Assembly: GCA_017458125.1 (NCBI GenBank)
Contig: JAFTGB010000027.1
Coordinates: 33,418 to 97,417, forward strand
Source of the DNA: Prevotella sp.
GTDB lineage: Bacteria > Bacteroidota > Bacteroidia > Bacteroidales > Bacteroidaceae
DNA: 64,000 nucleotides
Direction: 5' to 3'
Program-made: the position numbers and the translations under genes
The notes under the pieces: model-generated
The model's database searches: none
Told to the model about the DNA's origin: nothing
The model's input: only the letters and a program-made list of their open reading frames with translations
Shown here: piece by piece, positions 33,120 to 41,547 of the stretch
How the letters are laid out: every line of letters begins with the position of its first letter
How positions within the stretch are numbered: position 1 is the first letter of the stretch

Positions 33120-33836
33120 ATGAATAATTTCAATAATAATATTTATGGTAGGCCCTCTAGTAAGCTTGAAGAGGAATGTCAAAACGAAATTAATGAGGTT
33201 GATGAGTGGGTGGACTCATATAATGAAACCGTCCTAAACGATCCGATGATGTCTGAGGAAGATAAGCAGTTCTTTCTGAGGATGAACGAACACGACCGAT
33301 GGAAAGGCAGAGAGCAAGCCAAAGAAAAGTACGAAGAAGAGAAATTTAATCTTAGAATGCATCATAAAGAAGCAAAAAGATTGAGAGATATAGAACTACA
33401 TGACAATATGATTTCTCAGGAATCTCCTAGTTGGTGGAAACGAGTTTTCTCATTCGTTGGATTCTATTATTTGCTAAAGAAAATCTTTGGATTATCAATT
33501 CTTCTACTAATTCTGTCTTGTGCAAACAAGAACAAGCATGAATTACCTAATTCTGATACAGAAATTGGATGGGGTGAAAAATATCTAAAGGAACAGAATG
33601 ATTCTTTAATAAAGGAGAAAGAGACAATTAAAGAGAAGAAAGATGAGAATGTATCTGAGCCAGATAAAAGAAGTTCATCATCTTCATCTTCTCATTCTTA
33701 TTACAATTCAGAAGAAGTGGATAGTCACCATGAGACAGACAATATGCGTGGCTTTGACCCTGCTTCAGAGGATGATATGCCAGACAATGGAATGAGTCGC
33801 TACATGGAGAATAATGACGAAGAGGGCTGGGATTAG
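33120..33836 (+). CDS. unknown protein with one membrane span and acidic tail
   Basis: 238 residues, not recognised. Residues 1-100 are charged and helical (RWKGREQAKEKYEEEKFNLRMHHKEAKRL). One hydrophobic segment, about 108-135 (VFSFVGFYYLLKKIFGLSILLLILSC), is the only membrane span. The rest is polar, with a Ser run (KRSSSSSSSHSYY), and ends GFDPASEDDMPDNGMSRYMENNDEEGWD, a distinctive acidic tail. It begins 6 nt after the helicase and shares its AT-rich codons, so it belongs to the same operon; a membrane-anchored partner or effector is a guess. Confidence 0.7.
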   Translation: MNNFNNNIYGRPSSKLEEECQNEINEVDEWVDSYNETVLNDPMMSEEDKQFFLRMNEHDRWKGREQAKEKYEEEKFNLRMHHKEAKRLRDIELHDNMISQESPSWWKRVFSFVGFYYLLKKIFGLSILLLILSCANKNKHELPNSDTEIGWGEKYLKEQNDSLIKEKETIKEKKDENVSEPDKRSSSSSSSHSYYNSEEVDSHHETDNMRGFDPASEDDMPDNGMSRYMENNDEEGWD

Positions 33837-33858
33837 CCGTATTACAAAATAAAATCCT

Positions 33859-33866
33859 TAACTTTG
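33859..33866 (+). promoter_or_regulatory. -7 box before the AlbA_2/HATPase gene
   Basis: TAACTTTG at 33859-33866, 11 nt before ATG 33877. No good -33 box. A very short leader would result. Confidence 0.45.
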
Positions 33867-33876
33867 CAAACGAAAT

Positions 33877-35379
33877 ATGGACTTAGACGGAATAAAAGAG
33901 ATTATAGCAAGAGACGAGACCCGAGTGCTTGAGCTGAAAAAGACTACGGGCGAACTCGTTAAAGGGATGCAGTCGCTATGTGCATTCCTGAATACTGATG
34001 GTGGCTGGTTGTTCTTCGGCATTACGCCTGACCTGAAGATATCGGGGCAGAATGTAACTGACAGCACCCAAAGGGAAATGGCACATGAGATGACAAAACT
34101 GGAACCTGCTATTAGTCTGCCCATCCAACTCTTCGACATTCCTGAGCGACCTGTTTTCAGTGTTATCGGAGTGCATTGCGATGGTGCAAAATTTGGCGAT
34201 GCCCCCTATACCTACGATGGCAGACCTTATTACAAGGTGGAGAGCACTACGGTGCTGATGCCTCGCTCGATGTTTGAGGAACGTCTGAGACGTAGTAACC
34301 CAAGCCGCTTTGCATGGGAGAGTCAGACGCCAGACAATCTTCACATGGAAGATTTAGACGAGACACGCATCAAAGGGGCTGTCGCCTACGGTGTGGACAG
34401 AGGACGTATGCCTGCGTCTGCTGTCACGGAAGATGCATGGGGGCTGCTTGATAAGTTTGCTATGATAGAAGACGGCAAGATTAAGAATGCGGCAGCAGCC
34501 TTGTTCATCAAACGTACAACATCTTACCCTCAGTTCCTTTTGCGTATGGCTCGGTTCCAAGGAACTGAGAAGAATGTTTTCATCGACAACATGCGAGTAA
34601 AGGGAAACTTCTACGAGTTGTTGGATGCTGGTATGGCTTTCTTGTTCAAGCACCTGAACCAAAGCGGTGTCATCAAGGGATTGCGCAGAGAAGACCGACT
34701 GGAGATTCCTGTTGAAGCCTTGCGTGAGGCATTGACGAATGCACTTTGTCACAGACTGCTGGATTCGCCAAGTGGAAGTGTTGGCATTGCCGTCTTTGAT
34801 GACCGGGTAGAGATTGAGAATACGGGGCATCTGCCCAACGAACTGACTGTTGAGACCATCAAGAAGTCTCATCGGTCTTATCCTCAGAACCCCATCATTG
34901 CCGAAACATTATTCAAGACAGGCTTCTTAGAAAGTTGGGGAACAGGGGTACAGAGGATGATGGAAGCCTGCAAGAATGCGGGATTGCCTGAGCCAGAGTA
35001 TGGTACTGATGGACTTTTTGTTTGGATTACTTTCAAGCGTCCAGGCTTAGACACCAACTCTGACACCAACTCTGACACTAACTCTGACACTGGCTCTGAC
35101 ACTAACTTGGTTACCAACTTAGATACAAACTTAGTTACTAACTCTGATAGTGGCTCTGATAGTAACTCTGATACTCTGATACTTTCTGCAAAGCAACAGG
35201 AGGTTCTGATGTTTTGTATGGTAGAACGAAGCAGTAGGGACATCTTAGATCATATTAATGTTATCTACCATAACAAGAACATTCAAAAGTTCATCAATGA
35301 GTTAGTAGATGCAGGCTTACTGAAACGCACTATTCCAGATAAGCCCAATTCTCCACTACAGAAATATGTCAAAGCGTAA
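33877..35379 (+). CDS. AlbA_2 (schlafen-like)/HATPase_c DNA-binding regulator, COG2865 type
   Basis: 500 residues. AlbA_2 domain (about 10-125): RDETRVLELKKTTGELVKGMQSLCAFLNTDGGWLFFGI. Helical middle (about 145-270). GHKL ATPase domain (about 275-385): EALREALTNALCHR (N box), VFDDRVEIENTGHLP (D-x-G-like), ESWGTGVQRMMEACK (G box). Then a repeat-rich linker of DTNSDTNS-type (about 390-430) coded by 12-bp/18-bp direct repeats, and a winged-helix C-terminus (ILSAKQQEVLMFCMVERSSRDILDHI). Such proteins are transcription regulators or defence components. Separate -7 box upstream, 40 nt after the acidic-tail gene. Confidence 0.85.
   Translation: MDLDGIKEIIARDETRVLELKKTTGELVKGMQSLCAFLNTDGGWLFFGITPDLKISGQNVTDSTQREMAHEMTKLEPAISLPIQLFDIPERPVFSVIGVHCDGAKFGDAPYTYDGRPYYKVESTTVLMPRSMFEERLRRSNPSRFAWESQTPDNLHMEDLDETRIKGAVAYGVDRGRMPASAVTEDAWGLLDKFAMIEDGKIKNAAAALFIKRTTSYPQFLLRMARFQGTEKNVFIDNMRVKGNFYELLDAGMAFLFKHLNQSGVIKGLRREDRLEIPVEALREALTNALCHRLLDSPSGSVGIAVFDDRVEIENTGHLPNELTVETIKKSHRSYPQNPIIAETLFKTGFLESWGTGVQRMMEACKNAGLPEPEYGTDGLFVWITFKRPGLDTNSDTNSDTNSDTGSDTNLVTNLDTNLVTNSDSGSDSNSDTLILSAKQQEVLMFCMVERSSRDILDHINVIYHNKNIQKFINELVDAGLLKRTIPDKPNSPLQKYVKA
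35050..35178. repeat. coding minisatellite (SDTN-type) in the AlbA_2/HATPase gene
   Basis: Direct repeats of the form GACACCAACTCT / GATACTAACTCT (12-bp units, each coding DTNS or a variant such as DTNL, DTGS, DSNS) run from about 35050 to 35178, in frame, in the linker between ATPase and winged helix. Confidence 0.8.
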
Positions 35380-35390
35380 TATCTGAATAT

Positions 35391-35425
35391 GCATGTCCGA
35401 AAGCAGATGATGCTTTCGGACATGC
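35391..35425. terminator. 15-bp perfect hairpin terminator
   Basis: GCATGTCCGAAAGCA (35391-35405), 5-nt loop GATGA, TGCTTTCGGACATGC (35411-35425), just after the stop of the AlbA_2 gene. No long T run, but perfect pairing and place favour a terminator, possibly used from both sides. The rest of the 186-nt gap to 35566 shows nothing. Confidence 0.6.
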
Positions 35426-35565
35426 ACTTTGTTAACGTTTGAAACTATTCCCATTATCAACCTCGTCGTATCTGTCAATTACAGCCAGGCAGAATATTCC
35501 GAGAGGCCGTCACCGTCCTTCCATACGCACCTGGGCTGTCGGCGGGTTGTCATGGGCGTTGTGAC

Positions 35566-36663
35566 TTACTTCACTCCCACAATCTTGGTCTTGGGCAGTT
35601 CGGCGTTGCGGCGGTTGACGACGGTGACGACGGCCTGGGCCAGATTGATGAAGGCCAGTCCTGTGGCGGTGTCGCTGCTCATGGCTGCCGGTTCGCCGGC
35701 GTCGCCGCTCTCGCAGATGCTTTGCACTAACGGTATCTGTGCCAGCAGGGGCACGCCCATCTCCTCGGCCAGCTGCTTGCAGCCCTCGCGTCCGAAGATG
35801 TAGTAACGGTTCTCGGGCAGCTCGGCAGGCGTAAACCATGCCATGTTCTCGATGAGTCCGAGAATGGGCACGTTGACCTTGTCGTTGCGGTACATGTCGA
35901 TACCCTTGCGGGCGTCGGCCAGTGCCACCTGCTGCGGTGTGGAGACGATGATGGCCCCGGTGATGCCGAGCGTCTGTAGCAGCGTCAGGTGGATGTCGCT
36001 GGTGCCCGGCGGGGTGTCAAGGATGAAGTAGTCCAGCTCGCCCCAGTCGGCATCGGCAATGAGCTGCTTCAGGGCGTTGGTGGCCATGCCGCCGCGCCAC
36101 AGCGTGGCCGTGGTGGGCGAGACGAAGAAGCCTATGGACAGCATTTTGACGCCGTAGGCCTCGATGGGGCTGATGAGGTCGCGTCCGTCCACGTTGACGG
36201 CGTAGGGTCGTGCGTCCTCGACGTGGAACATCTTGGGCATGGAGGGTCCGAAGATGTCGCAGTCCAGCAGTCCCACCTTGTAGCCCAGACGTGCCAGGGC
36301 TATGGCCAGGTTGGCGGCGACGGTGCTCTTGCCCACGCCGCCCTTGCCTGACGACACGGCGATGATGTTCTTCACGTCGGGCAGCAGCTTGCCCACTTCG
36401 GGGCGCGGCTTCGACTTGTACTCCGTGACGATTTCCACCTCCACGTCGCTGCCGCAGTGGTAGTGGATGGCGGCCTCGGCGGCCTTTACTGTCGACTTGA
36501 GGAAGGGGTCGGTGTCGCGCGGGAACTCCAGCACGACGGTAACTTTCTGACCGTTGATAGCGGGTTGGTCGGCGACCATCCCGCTATCAACAAGGTTCTT
36601 TTTCGTGCCGGCATACGTGACGGTAGCCAGCGCGTCCATAATCAGTTTCGGATAGAGTTGCAT
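35566..36663 (-). CDS. mrp: Mrp/NBP35 family Fe-S carrier ATPase
   Basis: 365 residues. An N-terminal FeS_assembly_P domain (MIP18-like, about 5-90), then the P-loop ATPase with the deviant Walker A SSGKGGVGKSTVAANLA, LLDCDIFGPSMPKMF (Walker A' region), and DYFILDTPPGTSDIHLTLLQ (switch II). The C-terminal YYIFGREGCKQLAEEMGVPLLAQIPL is the usual ending. The CxxC that binds the Fe-S cluster in NBP35 is not obvious. Mrp proteins hand Fe-S clusters to apoproteins. It starts 3 nt after the BspA-like gene. Confidence 0.93.
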   Translation of the reverse strand: MQLYPKLIMDALATVTYAGTKKNLVDSGMVADQPAINGQKVTVVLEFPRDTDPFLKSTVKAAEAAIHYHCGSDVEVEIVTEYKSKPRPEVGKLLPDVKNIIAVSSGKGGVGKSTVAANLAIALARLGYKVGLLDCDIFGPSMPKMFHVEDARPYAVNVDGRDLISPIEAYGVKMLSIGFFVSPTTATLWRGGMATNALKQLIADADWGELDYFILDTPPGTSDIHLTLLQTLGITGAIIVSTPQQVALADARKGIDMYRNDKVNVPILGLIENMAWFTPAELPENRYYIFGREGCKQLAEEMGVPLLAQIPLVQSICESGDAGEPAAMSSDTATGLAFINLAQAVVTVVNRRNAELPKTKIVGVK

Positions 36664-36666
36664 TGC

Positions 36667-38403
36667 TTAAAGAGTAGTTTTTTCTTTGGTGGCAAGTTTC
36701 TGCCAGGCCTTGTCGGCATTGTAGAGCGACTTGCTGCCTGCGGGGATGAGGAACGTGGCTGCCACGCCCTTGAAGGTGCTCTTGGAAATGGAGGGAGGAT
36801 TGGGGCTGTTGAGCACCACCTCGCGCAGCATCGGGCACTTCTGGAAGGCTGAGCCGCCAATCTTCTTCAGTGCTGTCGACAGCTCGGCACGTATCAGCAT
36901 GGCGCAGCCGTTGAAGGCGTCGTCGCCGATGGCGGTCACGGCCACTGGGATTTTGATTTCGCTCAGCGACGTGCACTTCTCGAAGGCGTCGTCACCGATG
37001 CTGAGCAGGGCGACGGGCAGGTCGATGGCACCGAGGGCGATGCAGCCGCTGAAGGCGTTGCTGCCAATTTTCTTCACCGTCGCAGGCAGCGACACTGTGG
37101 TCAGCTTGGTGCAGCCCTTGAACAGGTCGCTCTCCACTTCCTCGATGAAGCCGCCGATGTTGGCCGTTGCCAGCTGTGTGCAGTTCTGGAAGGCACTGCT
37201 GCCTATCTTCTTCACCATGTTGGGAATGCTGATGCTCTGCAGGGCACTGCACTTCTGGAATGCCTTGCTGCCTATCTTGGTCAGCATGTTGGGCAGTTCC
37301 AGCCCCTGCAGCGAGCGGCAGCCGTCAAAGGCGTTGCTGCCTATCTCCTTCATGCCGTTGGGCAGGCTGACGCTGTTCAGGTTGGAGCAGTCCTTGAAGG
37401 TGTCGTTGCTCAGCTCGTTGAGGCTGCCCTGCATGACCACCTTGCTCAGGCTGGAGCAGTCCTGGAACACCGACGTGCCTAACTTCGAGAGGCGCTCCAT
37501 GCCTACCTCCTTCAGCGACGTGCAGTCCTGGAAGGCCTTGGTGCCTATCTTCTGCACGTTGTCCAGGTTGATGGACGACAGGCTTTTGCAGTCCTCGAAG
37601 GCCGAGCTGCCCAGCTCTTCGGTGCTGGCGGGCAGCACGATGCCGGCCAGACTCTTACAGTTGTGGAAGGCGTCGTTGTCTATCTCCTTCAGCGTCTCGG
37701 GCAGGCTGACGGTGGTCAGCGCCTCGCAGTCGCGGAAGGTGTCGTTGTCCAGCTTCTTGATGCTGGCGTTGACGTTAGCCTGTGCCAGACTCTTGCAGCC
37801 CTGGAAGGCCTGCGTGCCTATCTCCTTGACGCTGGCCGGAATGTCTATCGCGGCCAGTGCCTTGCAGTCCTCGAAGGCTTCGCTGCCGATGCTGGTCACG
37901 TACTGCGGAATGTTGATGGAGGCCAGTCGCTCGCAGCCCTGAAACGCCTGGTTGCCAATGGTGGTCACGGTCTCGGGGAGGGTGACCTGAACCAGCGACG
38001 TGCAGCCCAGGAAGCAGTTCTTGCTGATGTTGCTGATGTTGGCAGGCAGTGCTACTTGTATCAGCGCCTTGGCACCCGAGAACATGGCGTCGGGCAGCTC
38101 GTTGGCCTTGGTCTTCATGCCGTCCTTGCCCTCGGTGATGACAGCCTCCGACAGGTCGACGCTCGTCACCAGGCACTCGCCGTTCTTCTCTTTGGCCTTC
38201 GTGCGGTTCACTATCTGCTGCAGCAGCTTGATGTCGGCGCCGTTCATAGGACCGCTGACCTTCAGCTCTGCGATTTTCACCCTGTCAGCTTCAGCTATCT
38301 TCGATGCAAGCTGTCCGGCTGACTCCAATGTCACCTGTGTCTTGCCCTGTGCCATGGCAAGCAGTGGCAGGGCAGCAAAAAGGATACTGATTAATCTTTT
38401 CAT
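36667..38403 (-). CDS. BspA-type leucine-rich repeat (LRR_5) protein
   Basis: 578 residues. Signal peptide MKRLISILFAALPLLAMAQ, a small N-terminal domain (to about 110), then 17-18 repeats of about 23 residues, each of the form 'IG..AFqgC.sL..i.lP..v..' (for example TIGNQAFQGCERLASINIPQ, SIGSEAFEDCKALAAIDIPA). The end RGSVKSLYNADKAW-like tail lacks a T9SS-type motif. BspA-type proteins mediate adhesion in Bacteroidota; the partner is unknown. The gene is followed at 3 nt by mrp and preceded by a 88-nt hexanucleotide run, so its expression or start may vary with repeat number. Confidence 0.88.
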   Translation of the reverse strand: MKRLISILFAALPLLAMAQGKTQVTLESAGQLASKIAEADRVKIAELKVSGPMNGADIKLLQQIVNRTKAKEKNGECLVTSVDLSEAVITEGKDGMKTKANELPDAMFSGAKALIQVALPANISNISKNCFLGCTSLVQVTLPETVTTIGNQAFQGCERLASINIPQYVTSIGSEAFEDCKALAAIDIPASVKEIGTQAFQGCKSLAQANVNASIKKLDNDTFRDCEALTTVSLPETLKEIDNDAFHNCKSLAGIVLPASTEELGSSAFEDCKSLSSINLDNVQKIGTKAFQDCTSLKEVGMERLSKLGTSVFQDCSSLSKVVMQGSLNELSNDTFKDCSNLNSVSLPNGMKEIGSNAFDGCRSLQGLELPNMLTKIGSKAFQKCSALQSISIPNMVKKIGSSAFQNCTQLATANIGGFIEEVESDLFKGCTKLTTVSLPATVKKIGSNAFSGCIALGAIDLPVALLSIGDDAFEKCTSLSEIKIPVAVTAIGDDAFNGCAMLIRAELSTALKKIGGSAFQKCPMLREVVLNSPNPPSISKSTFKGVAATFLIPAGSKSLYNADKAWQKLATKEKTTL

Positions 38404-38424
38404 AATGATATGCTTTAAAGTTAT

Positions 38425-38512
38425 CGTTTTCGTTTTCGTTTTCGTTCCCGTTTTCGTTTTCGTCTTCGTTTTCGTTCCCGTTTTCGTTTTCGTCTTCGTC
38501 TTCGTTTTCGTT
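38425..38512. repeat. hexanucleotide run (CGTTTT/CGTTCC/CGTCTT)14
   Basis: Fourteen and a half hexamers CGTTTT with variants CGTTCC (at units 4 and 9) and CGTCTT (units 7, 12 and 13), showing a five-unit (30-bp) higher order. It occupies the gap between trmB and the BspA-like gene (both minus), ending 21 nt before its ATG. Confidence 0.9.
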
Positions 38513-38517
38513 ATAGT

Positions 38518-39279
38518 TCACTTCGCCTTCTCTAACGAGCTGCGCTTCGAGCGGTGGTAGCTGCGGTAGTCGTCCAAGGCTATCTCCACGTCAGGCTCCT
38601 CTAACGTGCCGTCGTGGGGCAGCAGAAAGCGCAGATACTTGATGTCCAGCCCGCGGGCTATCCACATGCTCTCGTAGTACGTCTGGATGCTGGCCGCCAT
38701 GCTGTCCGCGTCCGCCTCGCCGTACAGGTTGGCGGTTTTCTGCTCCACGGGCAGCCCGTTGTGCTCCGCCATCAGCGTGGTGTAGGTGAACAGGAAGTTA
38801 GAGTCGGTCTTCAGGTGTATGCGTCCGCTGTCCGTCAGAAAGCGGCGGTAGCGCTCCATGAAGTAGGTGGAGGTGAGCCGCTTGCGCGGGTTCTTCATCT
38901 GCGGGTCGCTGAACGTCAGCCATATCTCCTGCACCTCGTCAGGGCCGAAGAAGCGGTCGATGAACTCGATGTTGGTGCGCAGGAAAGCCACGTTGCGCAG
39001 TCCTTCGTTGGTGGCCTGCGTGGCTCCCGTCCACATGCGGGCGCCCTTGATGTCGACGCCGATGAAGTTCACCTCCGGCATCAGCTTGGCTAATCCCACA
39101 GTGTACTCGCCCTTGCCGCACCCTAACTCTAAGACGATGGGGTTCTGGTTCTTGAAGTACATCTCGCGCCAGCGTCCTTTCATCTCGAACGAGTCGTTCT
39201 GTATCACCGCAAACGGGTACTGGAAGACACAAGCGTACGTCTCCATGTCTGCGAACTTAGCCAACTTTCCTTTTCCCAT
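38518..39279 (-). CDS. trmB: tRNA (guanine-N7)-methyltransferase
   Basis: 253 residues. It makes m7G at position 46 of tRNA with SAM. Motif I is [35 protein letters not shown]; the catalytic segment is [28 protein letters not shown], and the later [14 protein letters not shown] follows. The C-terminal [25 protein letters not shown] is typical of Bacteroidota members. The ATG is 8 nt from a perfect -7 box, so the message is practically leaderless. The BspA-like gene follows. Confidence 0.95.
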   Translation of the reverse strand: MGKGKLAKFADMETYACVFQYPFAVIQNDSFEMKGRWREMYFKNQNPIVLELGCGKGEYTVGLAKLMPEVNFIGVDIKGARMWTGATQATNEGLRNVAFLRTNIEFIDRFFGPDEVQEIWLTFSDPQMKNPRKRLTSTYFMERYRRFLTDSGRIHLKTDSNFLFTYTTLMAEHNGLPVEQKTANLYGEADADSMAASIQTYYESMWIARGLDIKYLRFLLPHDGTLEEPDVEIALDDYRSYHRSKRSSLEKAK

Positions 39280-39286
39280 AATGGTG

Positions 39287-39318
39287 CAAAGGTACAGAAA
39301 CTTTCTGAAACTGGCAAA
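39287..39318 (-). promoter_or_regulatory. promoter of trmB
   Basis: Minus strand TACCTTTG (plus 39287-39294) and TTTG (plus 39315-39318) with a 20-nt spacer, the strict consensus. Confidence 0.8.
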
Positions 39319-39351
39319 TCCGCGTAAGATTATTTAGCAGTAAAAGTGTGT

Positions 39352-40149
39352 TTACGGTGTAGGCTCAACCCAGCTGACAACGCGAATGCTTACTTCGTAA
39401 AGCAGATAGAGCGGGATGGTAACTAAAATCAGTGTCATCAGGTCGGGTGGGGTGATAATGGCTGCTACCAGCATGATGACAATAAGCGAGTGCTTGCGAT
39501 AATTAGCAAGCATTGTAGACGTTACAATGCCCATCTTGCCAAAGAAGAACGCTATGACTGGTAATTGGAACACCACGCCCATGACCAGCGTCAGCGAGAC
39601 GAACGTGGAGATATATGAGTCGAGTGTGATGTTGCTCACCACCTTGGCCGACACGCTATAAGTGCCGAGGAAACGGAAAGAGATAGGGAACAGCACGAAG
39701 TAAGACATCAGCACACCGAGGATGAACAGCACATAGATGATGCCTGCCACCTGCACCGAATATTTCCGCTCGTCATCATACAGTGCGGGCGAGATGAAGC
39801 GGAACAGCTCATATAATATATAAGGTGAAGCCCCCAACACACCGAGATATACCGCCGTTGTGATGTGCGTCATAAACTGGCTCGACAAGTCCGTGGCTAT
39901 CATCTGCACATGAAACTCGTCGAAATGGAAGTCTATGTTCATAAAATGCATGGCCGACTCTATCCAACGATAGGTGCAGAAGTCCCACTCGCTTGGAGCC
40001 AGTAGCACCTCCCATGTCGTTTCCTTGAAACAAAACACAGTCATTGCGATAGCACCCGCTACCGCAATGACACGGAAAAGCATTCGGCGAAGCACTTCCA
40101 GATGTCCGCCGAATGTAAGTAGTTCGTCATTCTTTGATGACTTCATCAA
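39352..40149 (-). CDS. tatC: Sec-independent protein translocase TatC
   Basis: 265 residues, six spans. TatC is the receptor that binds twin-arginine signals. Conserved: [18 protein letters not shown] near the N-terminus (usual F..HL.ELR.R), the first periplasmic loop, and [19 protein letters not shown], the family signature after span 2. Later [19 protein letters not shown] and [24 protein letters not shown]. It overlaps tatA by 23 nt and is the last gene of the CXXX operon. Confidence 0.95.
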   Translation of the reverse strand: MMKSSKNDELLTFGGHLEVLRRMLFRVIAVAGAIAMTVFCFKETTWEVLLAPSEWDFCTYRWIESAMHFMNIDFHFDEFHVQMIATDLSSQFMTHITTAVYLGVLGASPYILYELFRFISPALYDDERKYSVQVAGIIYVLFILGVLMSYFVLFPISFRFLGTYSVSAKVVSNITLDSYISTFVSLTLVMGVVFQLPVIAFFFGKMGIVTSTMLANYRKHSLIVIMLVAAIITPPDLMTLILVTIPLYLLYEVSIRVVSWVEPTP

Positions 40150-40333
40150 TATCCTTCTTGGCTTCCTCGAAAGGCTCTACAGCCTCTTTCGCACCTTTCT
40201 TGAACTCACTGATGCCGCGTCCCATGCCTCGCATCATCTCCGGCAGCTTCTTGCCGCCGAAGAGCAAGAGGGCTATGCCAGCTATCAGCATCAACTCAGT
40301 CGTGCCAATGAACAGTAATTGTGCAGCCATCAT
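40127..40333 (-). CDS. tatA: Sec-independent protein translocase TatA/B-type protein
   Basis: 68 residues. A short span ([28 protein letters not shown]) with the FGxKKLPE hinge, followed by an amphipathic helix ([18 protein letters not shown]) and an acidic tail. Only one TatA/B gene is present here, as in systems where a single protein serves both roles. It overlaps the preceding 94-residue gene by 4 nt (ATGA) and tatC by 23 nt, so it is translationally coupled to the peptide maturation genes. Confidence 0.93.
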   Translation of the reverse strand: MMAAQLLFIGTTELMLIAGIALLLFGGKKLPEMMRGMGRGISEFKKGAKEAVEPFEEAKKDIDEVIKE

Positions 40334-40614
40334 GCTTCGCTCGCAACAAGAGTTATCTCACATGTCTGGAAATTGATCTCCCAGTTTCCTTTGGGATGAC
40401 TCTCCCATCCATATTGTTTGGCTTTCTCGTCCCACCATTGTTGGAACTTACTGCCAGTCTCGCCCATGTCCTTTACCAACTTTTCGTATAGTTCGTTGTT
40501 GTCGGCTGTGACAATCTTGGCTAACTCTGTTAAACCATTCTTGCGCTCAAAGAGTGCTTGAATCTCATTTCGCTCTTCTGGGGTAACTTTTCCCACAATT
40601 TTTCTTACTTCCAT
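40330..40614 (-). CDS. CXXX-repeat peptide modification system small protein
   Basis: 94 residues, soluble, helical: [62 protein letters not shown], and an ending [13 protein letters not shown]. Its size, sequence and place match the family called 'CXXX repeat peptide modification system protein' in the NCBI/TIGRFAM collections. It overlaps the SPASM-protein gene by 10 nt upstream and tatA by 4 nt downstream. Its molecular task is unknown; an adaptor or carrier for the precursor is a guess. Confidence 0.75.
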   Translation of the reverse strand: MEVRKIVGKVTPEERNEIQALFERKNGLTELAKIVTADNNELYEKLVKDMGETGSKFQQWWDEKAKQYGWESHPKGNWEINFQTCEITLVASEA

Positions 40615-41540
40615 CTGTTCAAAATATTAAAGGGGTCTAAATAATCTATTTCCTTAATCTCGTGGTTGTCTCTTAACATAATGCCTCTTTCCTTCAGTTT
40701 TGCCAACAAATTGCGTGAGGCATTCCGCTCAATATGTGCTATTACACACTGCTGATGTGAAGGTGTGTTTGCGTCAAGCGTCAGTCGTTGGTTCATCCAT
40801 ATGCAACGTTTGCACTGGTAGGCATCACACTGTCGGCACAGCGGTGCATGGTCAAGTCTTAGCAACTGCTGGTTTTTGATGTCTATGCCGTCCTTAAGAT
40901 TTCCTATGCAGTCCTCTTTATCATCAAAATAGAATGCAGGGCAGAGGTAGAAGCAACCGTTTGGTGCCAGCGTTATGTTATTGTCCCCAGCATTACAGTT
41001 GTTCATTTCTGTCAGCAGCAGACGGTCTGTGAGCAAATTCACCTGTACCTGCCTGTTGTTCGCATACATGTCGGCAATACAGTCACTCAGTTCGTCCAGC
41101 AAAACCGCGTAGTTGTCAATGTCGCTATCCTTGAACGCTTCCGTGTCAGTCAGTACGATGTTCAGTCGATTGACTTTCTTCAGCCATTCCTTTGCCGTCG
41201 CCATGTGTTTGGCCAAGTCCTCACGGCTGGTACGTATGATGCAAGTGCTACCTTCATTTACGGTATCGTCCCATCCGTTCAATACTATCACATCTGCCTC
41301 TTCGCAATTTGCAGAAGGCATGATCTTTGTGTGGTCTATTGACTCAATGGCTTTAAGATATTCCTCCGGCAGTTCATAGTCGGGATAGACAAACTGGATA
41401 TTCAGGTTCTCCTTCATCGCCCACACGATTCCCTGGCGCAAGTTCTCAATACTGATGAGGTTGTGCGCCTGTTTCCTGACCTCATAGTGGCAGTATGACG
41501 TGCTGGTGTCGTCTAATAATATAACAAGGTATGTCAGCAT
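40605..41540 (-). CDS. CXXX-repeat peptide maturase, SPASM-only partner
   Basis: 311 residues. No CX3CX2C radical SAM motif is visible at the N-terminus (only isolated Cys residues). From about 185 it carries a SPASM-type cluster region: CNAGDNNITLAPNGCFYLCPAFYFDDKEDCIGNL, then LCRQCDAYQCKRCIW and QQCVIAH. This agrees with the family annotated as 'CXXX repeat peptide maturase', which works beside a full radical SAM enzyme. It may bind the precursor or pass electrons. It starts 7 nt after the radical SAM gene and overlaps the 94-residue gene. Confidence 0.75.
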   Translation of the reverse strand: MLTYLVILLDDTSTSYCHYEVRKQAHNLISIENLRQGIVWAMKENLNIQFVYPDYELPEEYLKAIESIDHTKIMPSANCEEADVIVLNGWDDTVNEGSTCIIRTSREDLAKHMATAKEWLKKVNRLNIVLTDTEAFKDSDIDNYAVLLDELSDCIADMYANNRQVQVNLLTDRLLLTEMNNCNAGDNNITLAPNGCFYLCPAFYFDDKEDCIGNLKDGIDIKNQQLLRLDHAPLCRQCDAYQCKRCIWMNQRLTLDANTPSHQQCVIAHIERNASRNLLAKLKERGIMLRDNHEIKEIDYLDPFNILNRWK

Positions 41541-41547
41541 AGTCGTC

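Noticed and set aside
38291-38521. Asn/Glu-rich 76-residue open frame
   Set aside because: It is simply the hexanucleotide run read in one frame.
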